Shown: positions 1 through 9,711 of the stretch, piece after piece | Numbering within the stretch: the first letter of the stretch is position 1 | Layout: each line of letters begins with the position of its first letter | Origin: Streptomyces sp. CGMCC 4.7035 | GTDB lineage: Bacteria; Actinomycetota; Actinomycetes; Streptomycetales; Streptomycetaceae | Direction of reading: 5' to 3' | DNA length: 64,000 nt | NCBI RefSeq assembly: GCF_031583065.1 | Contig: NZ_CP134053.1 | Span: 1,488,001-1,552,000 of the forward strand | Position numbers and translations under genes: made by a program | The notes under the pieces: model-generated | The model's database searches: none | What the model was told of the DNA's origin: nothing | Seen by the model: only the letters and a program-made list of their open reading frames with translations

Positions 1-188
1 CGTGTACGCATCAACTGATCCATAACCGGACACTCAGGGGGCATTCTCGGCACTACGGGGTAGTGAGTGAAGCAAATCCATTCCCAGATCGGTCAGTTGT
101 GGTGCTGAATGGAAAGCGCGGGGATACGCAACGGCGCGCGCCCGGCACGGCGGGAGGGGTGTGACGCCAACCGGCGGCTGAGAGGGGT

Positions 189-1277
189 TTGTCCGTGCCA
201 GCTTTCCCACACCGCACTTCATCGACGACTGCGGTCGCGGTTCCACCGGCGCTGTCTCTACCGGTGATCGAGGACGCGTTTACCCGGCGACTGCATCCGT
301 ATTGGCCCCACCTGCAGGAGAAGACACGTTCCTGGCTGCTGGAAAAACGGCTCATGCCGGCGGACAAGGTCGAGGAATATGCCGATGGACTGTGCTACAC
401 CGATCTCATGGCGGGCTACTACATCGGAGCCCCCGATGAGGTCCTGCAGGCGATAGCCGACTACAGCGCGTGGTTCTTCGTCTGGGACGACCGCCACGAC
501 CGTGACATCGTCCACCGGCGGCCGATCGCCTGGCGGAGGCTGAGGTACCAGCTGCATGCGGCCCTGGAGTCCCCGAGGGGCCACCTGCATCACCCGGATC
601 CCCTGGTCGCGGGGTTCGCGGACAGCGTGGTGCGGTTGTACTCGTTCCTCGGAAAGAAGTGGAACGCGCGCTTCGCCCGGCACTTCCACGCGGTGATCGA
701 GGCGTACGACCGGGAATTCCGCAACCGCACCTACCGAACCGTCCCGACGGTCGACGCCTATCTCGAACTCCGGCGGCTCACGTTCGCGCACTGGATATGG
801 ACGGATCTGCTGGAGCAGAGCGCACGACGCGAACTTCCCGACGCCGTGCGGAAACACCCCGCTTATCGGCGGGCGGCGCTGTTGAGTCAGGAATTCGCCG
901 CCTGGTACAACGACCTCTGCTCGCTCCCCAAGGAAATCGCGGGAGACGAGGTGCACAATCTCGGAATCAGCCTCATTCATCACGAGGGGCTGACGCTCGA
1001 AGAAGCCATCAAGGAAGTAAGGCGACGGGTCGAGGTATGCATATCAGAATTCCTCGAAGCCGAAAAAGAGGCGCTACGGTTCGCCGGCACCCTCGCGGAC
1101 GGCACCAGGCGGGGCAGGGAATTGAGCGTCGCAGTGAAAGCGATCGTCGCGAATATGCGGAACTGGTTCAGCACCGTGTACTGGTTCCACCACGAGTCCG
1201 GCCGGTACATGGTCGACAGCTGGGACGACCGCTCGACACCCCCGTACGTCAACAACGAAGCGGCAGGTGAGAAATGA
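189..1277 (+). CDS. cyc1: epi-isozizaene synthase (class I sesquiterpene cyclase)
   Basis: Mg2+-dependent class I terpene cyclase that converts farnesyl diphosphate to epi-isozizaene, the tricyclic precursor of albaflavenone. The 362-residue product shows the aspartate-rich metal motif DDRHD at residues 100-104 and the second metal triad N241, S245, E249 in NDLCSLPKE. The C-terminal lid segment carries the conserved RY pair in [12 protein letters not shown] recognise the whole sequence as very close to S. coelicolor SCO5222; only the N-terminus and a few loops look diverged. A GTG start at 189 gives a family-typical length. The last codons overlap the next ORF by ATGA, so cyclase and P450 are translationally coupled. 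Soluble cytosolic enzyme. Confidence 0.96.
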   Translation: MSVPAFPHRTSSTTAVAVPPALSLPVIEDAFTRRLHPYWPHLQEKTRSWLLEKRLMPADKVEEYADGLCYTDLMAGYYIGAPDEVLQAIADYSAWFFVWDDRHDRDIVHRRPIAWRRLRYQLHAALESPRGHLHHPDPLVAGFADSVVRLYSFLGKKWNARFARHFHAVIEAYDREFRNRTYRTVPTVDAYLELRRLTFAHWIWTDLLEQSARRELPDAVRKHPAYRRAALLSQEFAAWYNDLCSLPKEIAGDEVHNLGISLIHHEGLTLEEAIKEVRRRVEVCISEFLEAEKEALRFAGTLADGTRRGRELSVAVKAIVANMRNWFSTVYWFHHESGRYMVDSWDDRSTPPYVNNEAAGEK

Positions 1278-2665
1278 CAGTCGAATCGGCGCACTCCGGG
1301 ACCCCGCAGGCACGCCGGCCCTCCGCAGGCGCGGAGGAACCGGGCGAGCCGCCCCTCGCCGGGGGTGCCGTCCCGCTCCTCGGCCACGGCCTGCAACTGG
1401 TCCGGGATCCGGTGGGCTTCCTCGCGGGGCTGCGCGACCACGGCGACGTGCTGCGCCTGAAGCTGGGCCCCAAGACGGTGTACGCCGTGACCACCCCGGA
1501 ACTCACCGGGGCCGTCGCCCTCAGCCCCGACTACGTCGTCGACGGACCGCTGTGGGAGTCCCTCCGAGGTCTGCTCGGCGAGCAGGGGGTGGCCACCACC
1601 AACGGGCCGCTGCACCAGCGTCAGCGGCGTGACATGCAGCCCGCCTTCAGGCTCGCCGCCCTCCAGGGGTACGGGCCGGTCATGGAGGAGGAGGTCTACT
1701 CGCTGGTGGAACGCTGGCGGTCCGGCGAGACGATCGACGTCACGGCGGAGTCGTTCCGGGTCACGCCCCGCATCGCCACCCGCTGCCTGATGCGCGGCAC
1801 GTACACGGACACCCGGGCCGATCGCGTCTCCGCCGCGCTCACCACGTTGTTCAGCGGCATGTACCAGCGCATGGTCGTCCCCCTCGGACCGCTGTACCGG
1901 CTGCCACTTCCGGCCAACCGCGCATTCAACCAGGCTCTGGCCGATTTCCATCGGCTGGCCGACGAGATCATCGCCGAGCGCCGGGCATCCGGTCAAAAGC
2001 CGGACGATTTGCTGACCGTTTTGCTGGAGGCGAAGGACGAGAATGGCGACCCCATCGGGGAGCAGGAGATCCACGATCAGGTCGTCGCGATAGCCGTCGC
2101 CGGCAACGAAACGCTGGGCTCCACCGTCATGTCGCTCCTGCGGGTCTTCACCGAACACCCGGAGCAGGCGAGCCTGATACACGACGAGGTGAAAACCGTC
2201 GTCGGGGACCGGCCGGTGGGATTCGAGGACGTCGACAAGCTGACGCACACGCGGAATGTAGTGGTCGAGACCATACGGTTGTATCCGGCGGTTTGGATAT
2301 TGATGCACCGGGCGGCCGCCGACACCGTGCTCGGCGGGTATCGCATTCCGGCCGGGGCCGACGTGGTGTACAGCCCGTACGCGATCCAGTGCGATCCGCG
2401 ATCGTACCAGCGGCATTTGGAGTTCGACCCCGACCGCTGGCTTCCGGAACGCGCCAAGGACGTCCCGAAGTTCGCGATGATCCCGTTCAGCGTCGGGAAT
2501 CGGAAATGCCCGGGCGACCACTTCTCGATGGTCGTGCTCACGCTCATCGCGGCGGTGGTGGCGTCCACGTACCGCTTCGAACAGGCGCCGGGGTCGGACA
2601 TCAGGCCCCGCATCGGCATCACGCTGCGTCCGCGGCGGCTGCTGCTGAAGGCGATACCGCGGTGA
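1274..2665 (+). CDS. cyp170A1: cytochrome P450, CYP170A1-like albaflavenone monooxygenase
   Basis: Heme monooxygenase expected to oxidise epi-isozizaene in two steps, through albaflavenol, to albaflavenone. The 463-residue protein has the heme loop [13 protein letters not shown] with ligand Cys412, the ETIRLYP form of the K-helix ExxR motif, and an I-helix AGNET in place of the usual AGxxT. The ATG at 1274 overlaps the cyclase stop codon by four bases, which fixes the start and makes a two-gene operon. CYP170A1 is also reported to have a second terpene-synthase activity using a DDxxD-type motif; the equivalent stretch here reads DENGD (see findings). Electron-transfer partners are not encoded nearby. 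Transcription ends at the hairpin just downstream. Confidence 0.95.
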   Translation: MTVESAHSGTPQARRPSAGAEEPGEPPLAGGAVPLLGHGLQLVRDPVGFLAGLRDHGDVLRLKLGPKTVYAVTTPELTGAVALSPDYVVDGPLWESLRGLLGEQGVATTNGPLHQRQRRDMQPAFRLAALQGYGPVMEEEVYSLVERWRSGETIDVTAESFRVTPRIATRCLMRGTYTDTRADRVSAALTTLFSGMYQRMVVPLGPLYRLPLPANRAFNQALADFHRLADEIIAERRASGQKPDDLLTVLLEAKDENGDPIGEQEIHDQVVAIAVAGNETLGSTVMSLLRVFTEHPEQASLIHDEVKTVVGDRPVGFEDVDKLTHTRNVVVETIRLYPAVWILMHRAAADTVLGGYRIPAGADVVYSPYAIQCDPRSYQRHLEFDPDRWLPERAKDVPKFAMIPFSVGNRKCPGDHFSMVVLTLIAAVVASTYRFEQAPGSDIRPRIGITLRPRRLLLKAIPR

Positions 2666-2669
2666 GGCG

Positions 2670-2714
2670 GCGGCGCACGTTCAGGCGGCCTGTGGGCCCC
2701 TGAACGTGCGCCGC
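2670..2714. terminator. bidirectional terminator between P450 and nrdB
   Basis: A perfect 16-bp inverted repeat (2670-2685 with 2699-2714) encloses a 13-nt loop. It lies between the convergent P450 and nrdB stop codons, so it probably ends transcription from both sides. There is no U-tract, which is common for actinobacterial terminators. Confidence 0.85.
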
Positions 2715-2763
2715 TACGCGTTCGGCGTCGTCCCCAGCACCGGTGGTAGGGGGTGGCGCCGGT

Positions 2764-3777
2764 CTAGAAGTCCTCGTCCAGGTCGACCGTGCCCTCCACC
2801 GCGACCTGGTACGCCGACGGGCGCCGCTCGAAGAAGTTGGTCAGCTCCTGGACCCCCTGGAGCTCCATGAAGGAGAAGGGGTTCTCGGAGCCGTACACCG
2901 GTGCGAAGCCGAGACGCGTCAGGCGCTGGTCGGCGACGCACTCCAGGTACTGCCGCATCGAGTCGGTGTTCATGCCCGGGAGGCCGTCCCCGCACAGGTC
3001 ACGCGCGAACTGCAGCTCGGCCTCGACGGCCTCCCTCAGCATGTCGGTGACCTGCTGCTGGAGTTCGTCGTCGAAGAGGTCCGGCTCCTCCTTGCGCACG
3101 GTGTCGACCACGTCGAAGGCGAACGACATGTGCATCGTCTCGTCGCGGAACACCCAGTTGGTGCCGGTGGCCAGGCCGTGCAGCAGACCCCGGCTGCGGA
3201 ACCAGTAGACGTACGCGAAGGCACCGTAGAAGAACAGGCCCTCGATGCACGCCGCGAAGCAGATGAGGTTGAGCAGGAAGCGGCGGCGGTCGGCCTTGGT
3301 CTCCAGCCGGTCCAACTTCTCCACCGAGTCCATCCACTTGAAGCAGAACTCGGCCTTCTCGCGGATGGAGGGGATGCTCTCGACGGCCGCGAAGGCGGCG
3401 GCACGGTCGTCCGGGTCGGGCAGGTAGGTGTCCAGGAGGGTCAGATAGAACTGGACGTGCACGGCCTCCTCGAACAGCTGGCGCGACAGGTACAGGCGCG
3501 CCTCCGGGGAGTTGATGTGCTTGTACAGCGTGAGCACCAGGTTGTTCGCCACGATGGAGTCGCCCGTCGCGAAGAACGCCACCAGGCGGCCGATCAGGTG
3601 CTGCTCACCGGGCGTCAGCTTCGCGAGGTCGGCGACGTCCGAGTGGAGGTCGACCTCCTCCACGGTCCAGGTGTTCTTGATGGCGTCCCGGTAGCGCTCG
3701 TAGAAGTCCGGGTAGCGCATCGGGCGGAGAGTCAGTTCGAAGCCCGGGTCGAGCAGGTTGGTGTTACGGGTAGTCAT
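2764..3777 (-). CDS. nrdB: ribonucleotide reductase beta subunit (class Ia type)
   Basis: Radical-generating small subunit of aerobic class I ribonucleotide reductase; it houses the metal cofactor that activates the NrdA active site. The 337-residue product contains the carboxylate/histidine metal ligands in FEEAVHVQFY and RDETMHMSFAFDV and ends in an acidic tail (VDLDEDF) of the kind that docks on the alpha subunit. Its ATG shares one base with the nrdA stop codon (TAATG), so translation is coupled. In S. coelicolor I recall a third operon gene, nrdS, after nrdB; none is present here, because the P450 terminator begins 49 bp beyond the stop codon. Confidence 0.95.
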   Translation of the reverse strand: MTTRNTNLLDPGFELTLRPMRYPDFYERYRDAIKNTWTVEEVDLHSDVADLAKLTPGEQHLIGRLVAFFATGDSIVANNLVLTLYKHINSPEARLYLSRQLFEEAVHVQFYLTLLDTYLPDPDDRAAAFAAVESIPSIREKAEFCFKWMDSVEKLDRLETKADRRRFLLNLICFAACIEGLFFYGAFAYVYWFRSRGLLHGLATGTNWVFRDETMHMSFAFDVVDTVRKEEPDLFDDELQQQVTDMLREAVEAELQFARDLCGDGLPGMNTDSMRQYLECVADQRLTRLGFAPVYGSENPFSFMELQGVQELTNFFERRPSAYQVAVEGTVDLDEDF

Positions 3778-6170
3778 TACTGGCAGGCCTCGCAGGACTC
3801 GGGGTTCTCAAGGGAGCAGGCGACGGCGTCGGGGTCGGCCACCTGCTGGACGGGGATGGGCTTCTGGGCCTGCGCCTGGCCCTGGGCGGCGCGGGCGATG
3901 CGGGTCGCCGGGCGGGAGCGCAGGTAGTACGTCGTCTTCAGGCCCGACTTCCAGGCGTACGCGTACATCGAGGAGAGCTTGCCGATGGTCGGCGTCTCCA
4001 GGAAGAGATTCAGGGACTGAGCCTGGTCGAGGAACGGGGTGCGGGCGGCGGCCATGTCGATCAGGCCGCGCTGCGGGATCTCCCAGGCGGTGCGGTACAG
4101 GGCCCGTACGTCGGCCGGGATCCACGCGAAGTCCTGCACCGAGCCGCTCGAGTCGCGCAGCGCCTCACGGGTGCGGGCGTCCCAGACGCCGAGTTCCTTG
4201 AGGTCGTTGACCAGGTAGGAGTTGACCTGGAGGAACTCGCCGGACAGGGTCTCGCGCTTGAACAGGTTGGAGACCTGGGGCTCGATGCACTCGTAGACGC
4301 CCGCGATGGAGGCGATGGTGGCGGTCGGCGCGATGGCGAGGAGGAGCGAGTTGCGCATGCCGACGGAGGCGATGCGCTCACGCAGGGCCGCCCAGCGCTC
4401 GGGCCAGGTCAGTTCCACGTCGTAGTGGTCGGGGTGCAGCACACCCTTGGCGGTACGGGTCTTCTCCCAGGCCGGGAGCGGGCCGTTGCGCTCGGCGAGG
4501 TCGGCGGAGGCCTCGTACGCGGCGAGCATGATGCGCTCGGCGATCCGGGTGGAGAGGGCCTTGGCCTCCGGCGAGTCGAAGGGCAGGCGCAGCTTGAAGA
4601 AGACGTCCTGCAGACCCATGGCGCCGAGGCCGACCGGGCGCCACTTGGCGTTGGAGCGGCCCGCCTGCTCGGTCGGGTAGAAGTTGATGTCGACCACGCG
4701 GTCGAGGAAGGTGACGGCGGTGCGGACGGTGGCGTCCAGCCGCTCCCAGTCGATGTCCCGGGAAGCCGGATCGACGAAGGCGCCGAGGTTGACCGACCCC
4801 AGGTTGCAGACCGCCGTCTCCCCGTCGTCCGTGACCTCCAGGATCTCCGTGCAGAGGTTGGAGGAGTGGACGACGTGGCCCGGCTCGGCCGTCTGGTTGG
4901 CGGTGCGGTTGGCGGCGTCCTTGAAGGTCATCCAGCCGTTGCCGGTCTGCGCGAGGGTGCGCATCATGCGGCCGTACAGGTCACGGGCCGGGATGGTCTT
5001 CTTGGCGAGCCCGTTCGCCTCGGCCTTGCGGTAGGCCGCGTCGAACTCCTCGCCCCACAGGTCGACCAGCTCCGGCACGTCCGCCGGGGAGAACAGCGAC
5101 CACTGCTCGTCGGCGTTGACCCGGCGCATGAACTCGTCCGGGATCCAGTGCGCGAGGTTCAGGTTGTGCGTACGGCGGGCGTCCTCGCCGGTGTTGTCGC
5201 GCAGCTCCAGGAACTCCTCGATGTCGGAGTGCCAGGTCTCCAGGTAGACCGCGGCCGCGCCCTTGCGCCGGCCGCCCTGGTTCACGGCGGCGACCGAGGC
5301 GTCGAGGGTCTTCAGGAACGGGACGATGCCGTTGGAGTGCCCGTTGGTGCCGCGGATCAGCGAACCGCGCGAGCGGATACGGGAGTACGACAGGCCGATG
5401 CCGCCGGCGTGCTTCGAGAGGCGGGCGACCTGGTGGTAGCGGTCGTAGATGGAGTCCAGCTCGTCCAGCGGGGAGTCGAGGAGGTAGCAGGACGACATCT
5501 GGGGGTGCCGTGTGCCGGAGTTGAAGAGGGTGGGGGAGGAGGGGAGGTAGTCGAGGCGGCTCATGAGCCCGTAGAGCGCGGCGACTTCGTCGACGGAGCG
5601 GGTGCCGTCGTCCTCGGCGAGACCGGCGGCGACGCGCAGCATGAACTGCTGCGGCGTCTCGACGACCTTGCGGGTGATCGGATGCCGGAGGAGGTAGCGG
5701 CTGTGGAGCGTCCGCAGGCCGAAGTAGCCGAAGCGGTCGTCGGCGGCGGGGTCGACGAGCGCGTCGAGACGGTCGGCGTGGAGCCGCACGAACTCGGCGG
5801 TGCGGTCGGCGATGAGCCCTTCCCGGTGCCCGACGGCGACGGACTCGGTGAACGAGGTGACGCCCTGGGAGGCGGCTTCGGCGCGGATGCCGATCGTCAG
5901 CAGCCGGGCGGCCAGCTTCGAGTAGGCGGGGTCCTCGGAGATGAGGCCGGCGGCCGCCTCCGTGGCCAGCTCGCGCAGCTCCGTCTCGTCCGCGTGCGCG
6001 GACCGGCCGCGCAGCGCGGCGGCGGCGACCCGGCCGGGGTCGGCGTCGGGGAGGTCGGCGGTCAGCTCGGTCAGGGTCCGCAGCAGCGCGGCACCGGGAC
6101 CGTCGTCGGCCGCCGGAGTCGCCTGGGCTGCCTCGGTTGCTGAAACCGGGTCTGCTGGCGCGATGGTCAC
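3777..6170 (-). CDS. nrdA: ribonucleotide reductase alpha subunit (class Ia type)
   Basis: Catalytic large subunit that reduces ribonucleoside diphosphates to deoxyribonucleotides. The chosen GTG at 6170 gives 797 residues and has a GA-rich Shine-Dalgarno just upstream; longer in-frame versions would run into the riboswitch and are rejected. Visible are the thiyl-radical motif NLCTEI near residue 440, a partner active-site cysteine in SSCYLLDSP, AVCNLGSVNL, and the redox-shuttle C-terminus CEAC. The N-terminal region resembles a divergent ATP-cone allosteric domain. A second, class II B12-dependent enzyme is known in streptomycetes but is not in this window; control by the upstream riboswitch lets cobalamin shut this class Ia operon off. 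Confidence 0.95.
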   Translation of the reverse strand: MTIAPADPVSATEAAQATPAADDGPGAALLRTLTELTADLPDADPGRVAAAALRGRSAHADETELRELATEAAAGLISEDPAYSKLAARLLTIGIRAEAASQGVTSFTESVAVGHREGLIADRTAEFVRLHADRLDALVDPAADDRFGYFGLRTLHSRYLLRHPITRKVVETPQQFMLRVAAGLAEDDGTRSVDEVAALYGLMSRLDYLPSSPTLFNSGTRHPQMSSCYLLDSPLDELDSIYDRYHQVARLSKHAGGIGLSYSRIRSRGSLIRGTNGHSNGIVPFLKTLDASVAAVNQGGRRKGAAAVYLETWHSDIEEFLELRDNTGEDARRTHNLNLAHWIPDEFMRRVNADEQWSLFSPADVPELVDLWGEEFDAAYRKAEANGLAKKTIPARDLYGRMMRTLAQTGNGWMTFKDAANRTANQTAEPGHVVHSSNLCTEILEVTDDGETAVCNLGSVNLGAFVDPASRDIDWERLDATVRTAVTFLDRVVDINFYPTEQAGRSNAKWRPVGLGAMGLQDVFFKLRLPFDSPEAKALSTRIAERIMLAAYEASADLAERNGPLPAWEKTRTAKGVLHPDHYDVELTWPERWAALRERIASVGMRNSLLLAIAPTATIASIAGVYECIEPQVSNLFKRETLSGEFLQVNSYLVNDLKELGVWDARTREALRDSSGSVQDFAWIPADVRALYRTAWEIPQRGLIDMAAARTPFLDQAQSLNLFLETPTIGKLSSMYAYAWKSGLKTTYYLRSRPATRIARAAQGQAQAQKPIPVQQVADPDAVACSLENPESCEACQ

Positions 6171-6303
6171 GTGGGGCTCTCCCTCGCTCGGCACGGGGCC
6201 TGGTGGAGGGCAGGGGTAGCTCACGAGCGCACGCCGGCGTCGCGTCCACCGGCCCATTCCACGAGGCCCGGACGTCAGGGCACCCGGACCGGACGGCCGG
6301 GCG

Positions 6304-6421
6304 CGCTGTCGGCAGGTCCTCGGACTGACGCTCGTACGCATTCCGTCCGGGACGGACACGTACAAGTACACCGTTGCGGGACAGTTCCGGATTCGCACCG
6401 GATTCCCCTGCGGCGACAGCG
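6304..6421 (-). promoter_or_regulatory. cobalamin (B12) riboswitch upstream of nrdAB
   Basis: On the minus strand the segment opens and closes with the complementary arms CGCTGTCG (6414-6421) and CGACAGCG (6304-6311), a P1-like stem. It contains the aptamer core GGGAATCCGGTGCGAATCC followed by CTGTCCCGCAACGGTG, and ends in a B12 box (complement of 6311-6327, ending GAGGACCTGCC). These are the diagnostic conserved blocks of adenosylcobalamin riboswitches. Repression of nrdABS by B12 through such an element is reported for S. coelicolor. About 130 nt separate it from the nrdA GTG and would hold the expression platform. Confidence 0.93.
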
Positions 6422-6429
6422 AGCATGAG

Positions 6430-6476
6430 CATACATCTTGTGCCGGGTCGCGGTGCCACCCCCAGATGTTGTGCCG
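6430..6476 (-). promoter_or_regulatory. probable tandem NrdR boxes
   Basis: Two similar 16-bp blocks, 6430-6445 and 6461-6476, both read CGGCACAA followed by GATGT or CATCT on the minus strand. They lie exactly 31 bp apart, three helical turns, just upstream of the riboswitch. Paired boxes at this spacing are the known arrangement for the ATP/dATP-sensing repressor NrdR. The match to the published palindrome is only partial, so the assignment rests mainly on position and spacing. Confidence 0.6.
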
Positions 6477-6548
6477 AGTCGGCTCCGGAGAGTGTCGGGT
6501 GCCGAAGGGTCAACTCATCGGTGCCGCACTCCCCGCGCCTGAGAACGC

Positions 6549-6582
6549 CGTCGGACCGGCTGAACTATCAGCCGGTCCGACG
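6549..6582. terminator. strong hairpin between nrd promoter region and the symporter gene
   Basis: A perfect 15-bp inverted repeat (6549-6563 with 6568-6582) with an ACTA loop. It lies downstream of the minus-strand symporter operon and probably terminates it. The T-run (GGGGTTTT, 6582-6589) follows the stem on the plus strand, although no plus-strand gene precedes it. Confidence 0.8.
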
Positions 6583-6686
6583 GGGTTTTGAGGATGAGGC
6601 CTGAGGCCTGAGGCCCGAGACCTGCGGGCTGAGGCCTCAGGCCGTAGCGGGGGCTGGGGGCGGCAGCCTCCGGGGAGTCCTGTCGC

Positions 6687-8324
6687 CTAGTGGCTCGCGC
6701 CGGCCGTGGCCGGCGGCAGGTCCACCTGTACTCCTGGGTCGCCCGCGTCCGCCGTGTAGTCCTCCGGCTTCGTCTCGTCGGTGCCCTCCGGGGCCTTCAG
6801 CGCGCGCAGGACGACCGTCAGGACCACCGCGACCACCACGTTCAGCACGAACGACGTCAGGCCGATGTAGCCCATCTCGTCGAGGCCCGGGATCTTCGCG
6901 TTGGAGCCGCCGAAGTGCTTCTGGTCCGGGTTGGTCGGCGAGGCGACGCCGTACGCGGCGAGCGTGCCGTAGACCATGCCGACCGCCCAGCCCGCCAGCA
7001 GCGCCCAGCGGTGGAACCAGCGGGTGAACAGGCCGCCGACCAGGGCCGGGAAGGTCTGCAGGATCCAGATTCCGCCCAGCAGCTGGAAGTTGATCGCCAC
7101 CGTCTTGTCCATCGTCAGGACGAAGATCAACGCGCCCACCTTCACCAGCAGGGACACCAGCTTGGAGACCTTGGTCTCCTGCTCCGCGGTGGCGTCCGGC
7201 TTGATGAAGTCCTTGTAGATGTTGCGCGTGAAGAGGTTCGCCGCCGCGATCGACATGATCGCCGCCGGAACCAGTGCGCCGATGCCGATCGCCGCGAACG
7301 CCACGCCCGCGAACCAGTCCGGGAACATGTCCTCGAAGAGCTGGGGGATGGCCAGCTGCCCGTTCTTGACCTGCACGCCCGCCGCGATCGCCATGAAGCC
7401 CAGCAGGGCCAGCAGACCCAGCATCAGCGAGTACAGCGGCAGGATCGTGGTGTTGCGGCGGATCACCTCACGGCTGCGCGAGGACAGCGTCGCGGTGATC
7501 GAGTGCGGGTACATGAACAGCGCGAGCGCCGAGCCCAGGGCGAGCGTCGCATACGTCCACTGGCCCGCCTCCGCCGGTGCGAGAGCTCCGCGTGGCTTCC
7601 CCGTCGTCGCGTTCGTCTGGGCGAACGCGTGGGCCGCCTTGGCGAAGATGTCGTCGAAGCCGCCCAGCTTGATCGGGATGTAGATGATCGCCACGGCGAT
7701 CACGATGTAGATCAGCGTGTCCTTCACGAACGCGATCAGCGCGGGGGCTCTGAGGCCCGACGAGTACGTGTACGCGGCCAGCACGCCGAAGGCGATCAGC
7801 AGCGGCAGATCCTTCACGAACCAGTTCGTGTTCTCGCCGCCGCCCACGCCCATCACGTCCAGCACGGCCTGGATACCGACCAGCTGGAGCGCGATGTACG
7901 GCATCGTCGCCAGGATGCCGGTGACCGCCACCGCGAGCGACAGGCCCTTCGACCCGAAGCGGCCGCGCACAAAGTCGGACGTCGTCACGTATCCGTGCCG
8001 GTGGGAGACCGACCACAGGCGCGGGAGGAACGTGAAGATCAGCGGGTAGACCAGGATGGTGTACGGCACCGCGAAGAAGCCTGCCGCGCCCGCCGCGTAG
8101 ATCGCCGCCGGCACGGCCACGAAGGTGTACGCCGTGTACAGGTCGCCGCCGAGCAGGAACCAGGTGATCCAGGTGCCGAACGACCGTCCGCCCAGACCCC
8201 ATTCGTCCAGGCTGTGCTCGTTCTCGGCCTTGCGCCAGCGTGCCGCCAGGAAGCCCACGACGGTGACGGCCAGGAAGAAGAAGATGAAGACGCCGAGCGC
8301 GACTCCGTTGACGTCGTTCTTCAT
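6687..8324 (-). CDS. mctP: sodium:solute symporter, MctP-like monocarboxylate permease
   Basis: Inner-membrane secondary transporter of the SSS family, probably importing short monocarboxylates such as acetate, lactate or pyruvate with Na+ or H+. The 545-residue protein has about 13 hydrophobic segments, beginning with GVALGVFIFFFLAVTVVGF, the family N-terminal block WGLGGRSFGTWITWFLLGGD, and a charged disordered C-terminus. It overlaps the upstream DUF3311 gene by ATGA. Small DUF3311 or DUF4212-type partners before SSS symporters are usual in bacteria and are thought to form part of the carrier. The exact substrate cannot be told from sequence. Confidence 0.88.
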   Translation of the reverse strand: MKNDVNGVALGVFIFFFLAVTVVGFLAARWRKAENEHSLDEWGLGGRSFGTWITWFLLGGDLYTAYTFVAVPAAIYAAGAAGFFAVPYTILVYPLIFTFLPRLWSVSHRHGYVTTSDFVRGRFGSKGLSLAVAVTGILATMPYIALQLVGIQAVLDVMGVGGGENTNWFVKDLPLLIAFGVLAAYTYSSGLRAPALIAFVKDTLIYIVIAVAIIYIPIKLGGFDDIFAKAAHAFAQTNATTGKPRGALAPAEAGQWTYATLALGSALALFMYPHSITATLSSRSREVIRRNTTILPLYSLMLGLLALLGFMAIAAGVQVKNGQLAIPQLFEDMFPDWFAGVAFAAIGIGALVPAAIMSIAAANLFTRNIYKDFIKPDATAEQETKVSKLVSLLVKVGALIFVLTMDKTVAINFQLLGGIWILQTFPALVGGLFTRWFHRWALLAGWAVGMVYGTLAAYGVASPTNPDQKHFGGSNAKIPGLDEMGYIGLTSFVLNVVVAVVLTVVLRALKAPEGTDETKPEDYTADAGDPGVQVDLPPATAGASH

Positions 8325-8587
8325 TCCGCCGCACCCCCCTTCGCGGCGGCGCGGGCGCGCTGGTCACGTCGCCACAGCGCGTACGCGAGCATCGTCAGCG
8401 CCGTGGAGATCACCACCCAGAGCATCTGGTACCAGTAGAAGAACGGGATGCCGATGAACGCGGGGTCCGTCTTGGCGTAGGAACCGACCCACAGCATCGC
8501 GACGAAGGGTGCTACTAGACAGAGGGCGATGACGACGCGCACAGGCGTCACCACCGCCTCTCTGCTCACATCCGGCTGGTTCGACAT
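8321..8587 (-). CDS. DUF3311 small membrane partner of the symporter
   Basis: An 88-residue protein with two hydrophobic helices: VVIALCLVAPFVAMLWVGSY and a second around WYQMLWVVISTALTMLAYALW. The cytoplasmic tail is basic (RRDQRARAAAK). Membership of DUF3311 is recognised from the FIGIPFFYWYQMLWV segment between the helices. It is the first gene of the operon and overlaps the symporter start by four bases, so the two are very likely a stoichiometric pair. No enzymatic function is suggested. The ATG at 8587 gives the usual family length. Confidence 0.85.
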   Translation of the reverse strand: MSNQPDVSREAVVTPVRVVIALCLVAPFVAMLWVGSYAKTDPAFIGIPFFYWYQMLWVVISTALTMLAYALWRRDQRARAAAKGGAAE

Positions 8588-8760
8588 CTAACGGCTCCGT
8601 CCCCTCACTGATCACCGATGTAACGCGCAGGCAATGTAGGTGACGGCTTCACGAGAGCGGAAGCCCTCGTCCGCATATCGGTCCGCAAATTCGCCCCTCG
8701 GCCTCTGCGGCGGTGGACCGTGGAGCAGGAGTGGAGCCCGGCGTTGTGGCGCAGCAGGTC

Positions 8761-9573
<813 letters not shown>

Positions 9574-9681
9574 TCACGGCTCACATCGTGGCACGGCTTC
9601 ATGGGGAGATGTCCTCCCCGTACGCTCCGCGATCCCCGTTTGCACGGCCGGGGATCCCCTCTGTATACCGCCGGCACCTTC

Positions 9682-9697
9682 GCTGGTCTAGTCCATA
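9682..9697. promoter_or_regulatory. dre-like DasR site upstream of dasR
   Basis: The core TGGTCTAGTCCA at 9684-9695 differs from the palindromic DasR core TGGTCTAGACCA at one position. It lies between the nagB stop and the dasR start, about 160 bp before dasR, and probably mediates autoregulation. Confidence 0.75.
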
Positions 9698-9711
9698 TAT
9701 CCCGGCATGCC

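Noticed and set aside
258..983. Long minus-strand frame opposite the terpene cyclase
   Set aside because: Shadow of a GC-rich coding region; codon third positions and homology support only the plus-strand cyclase.
6171..6398. In-frame upstream extension of nrdA
   Set aside because: It would translate the B12 riboswitch; the GTG at 6170 has a better ribosome site and fits the family length.
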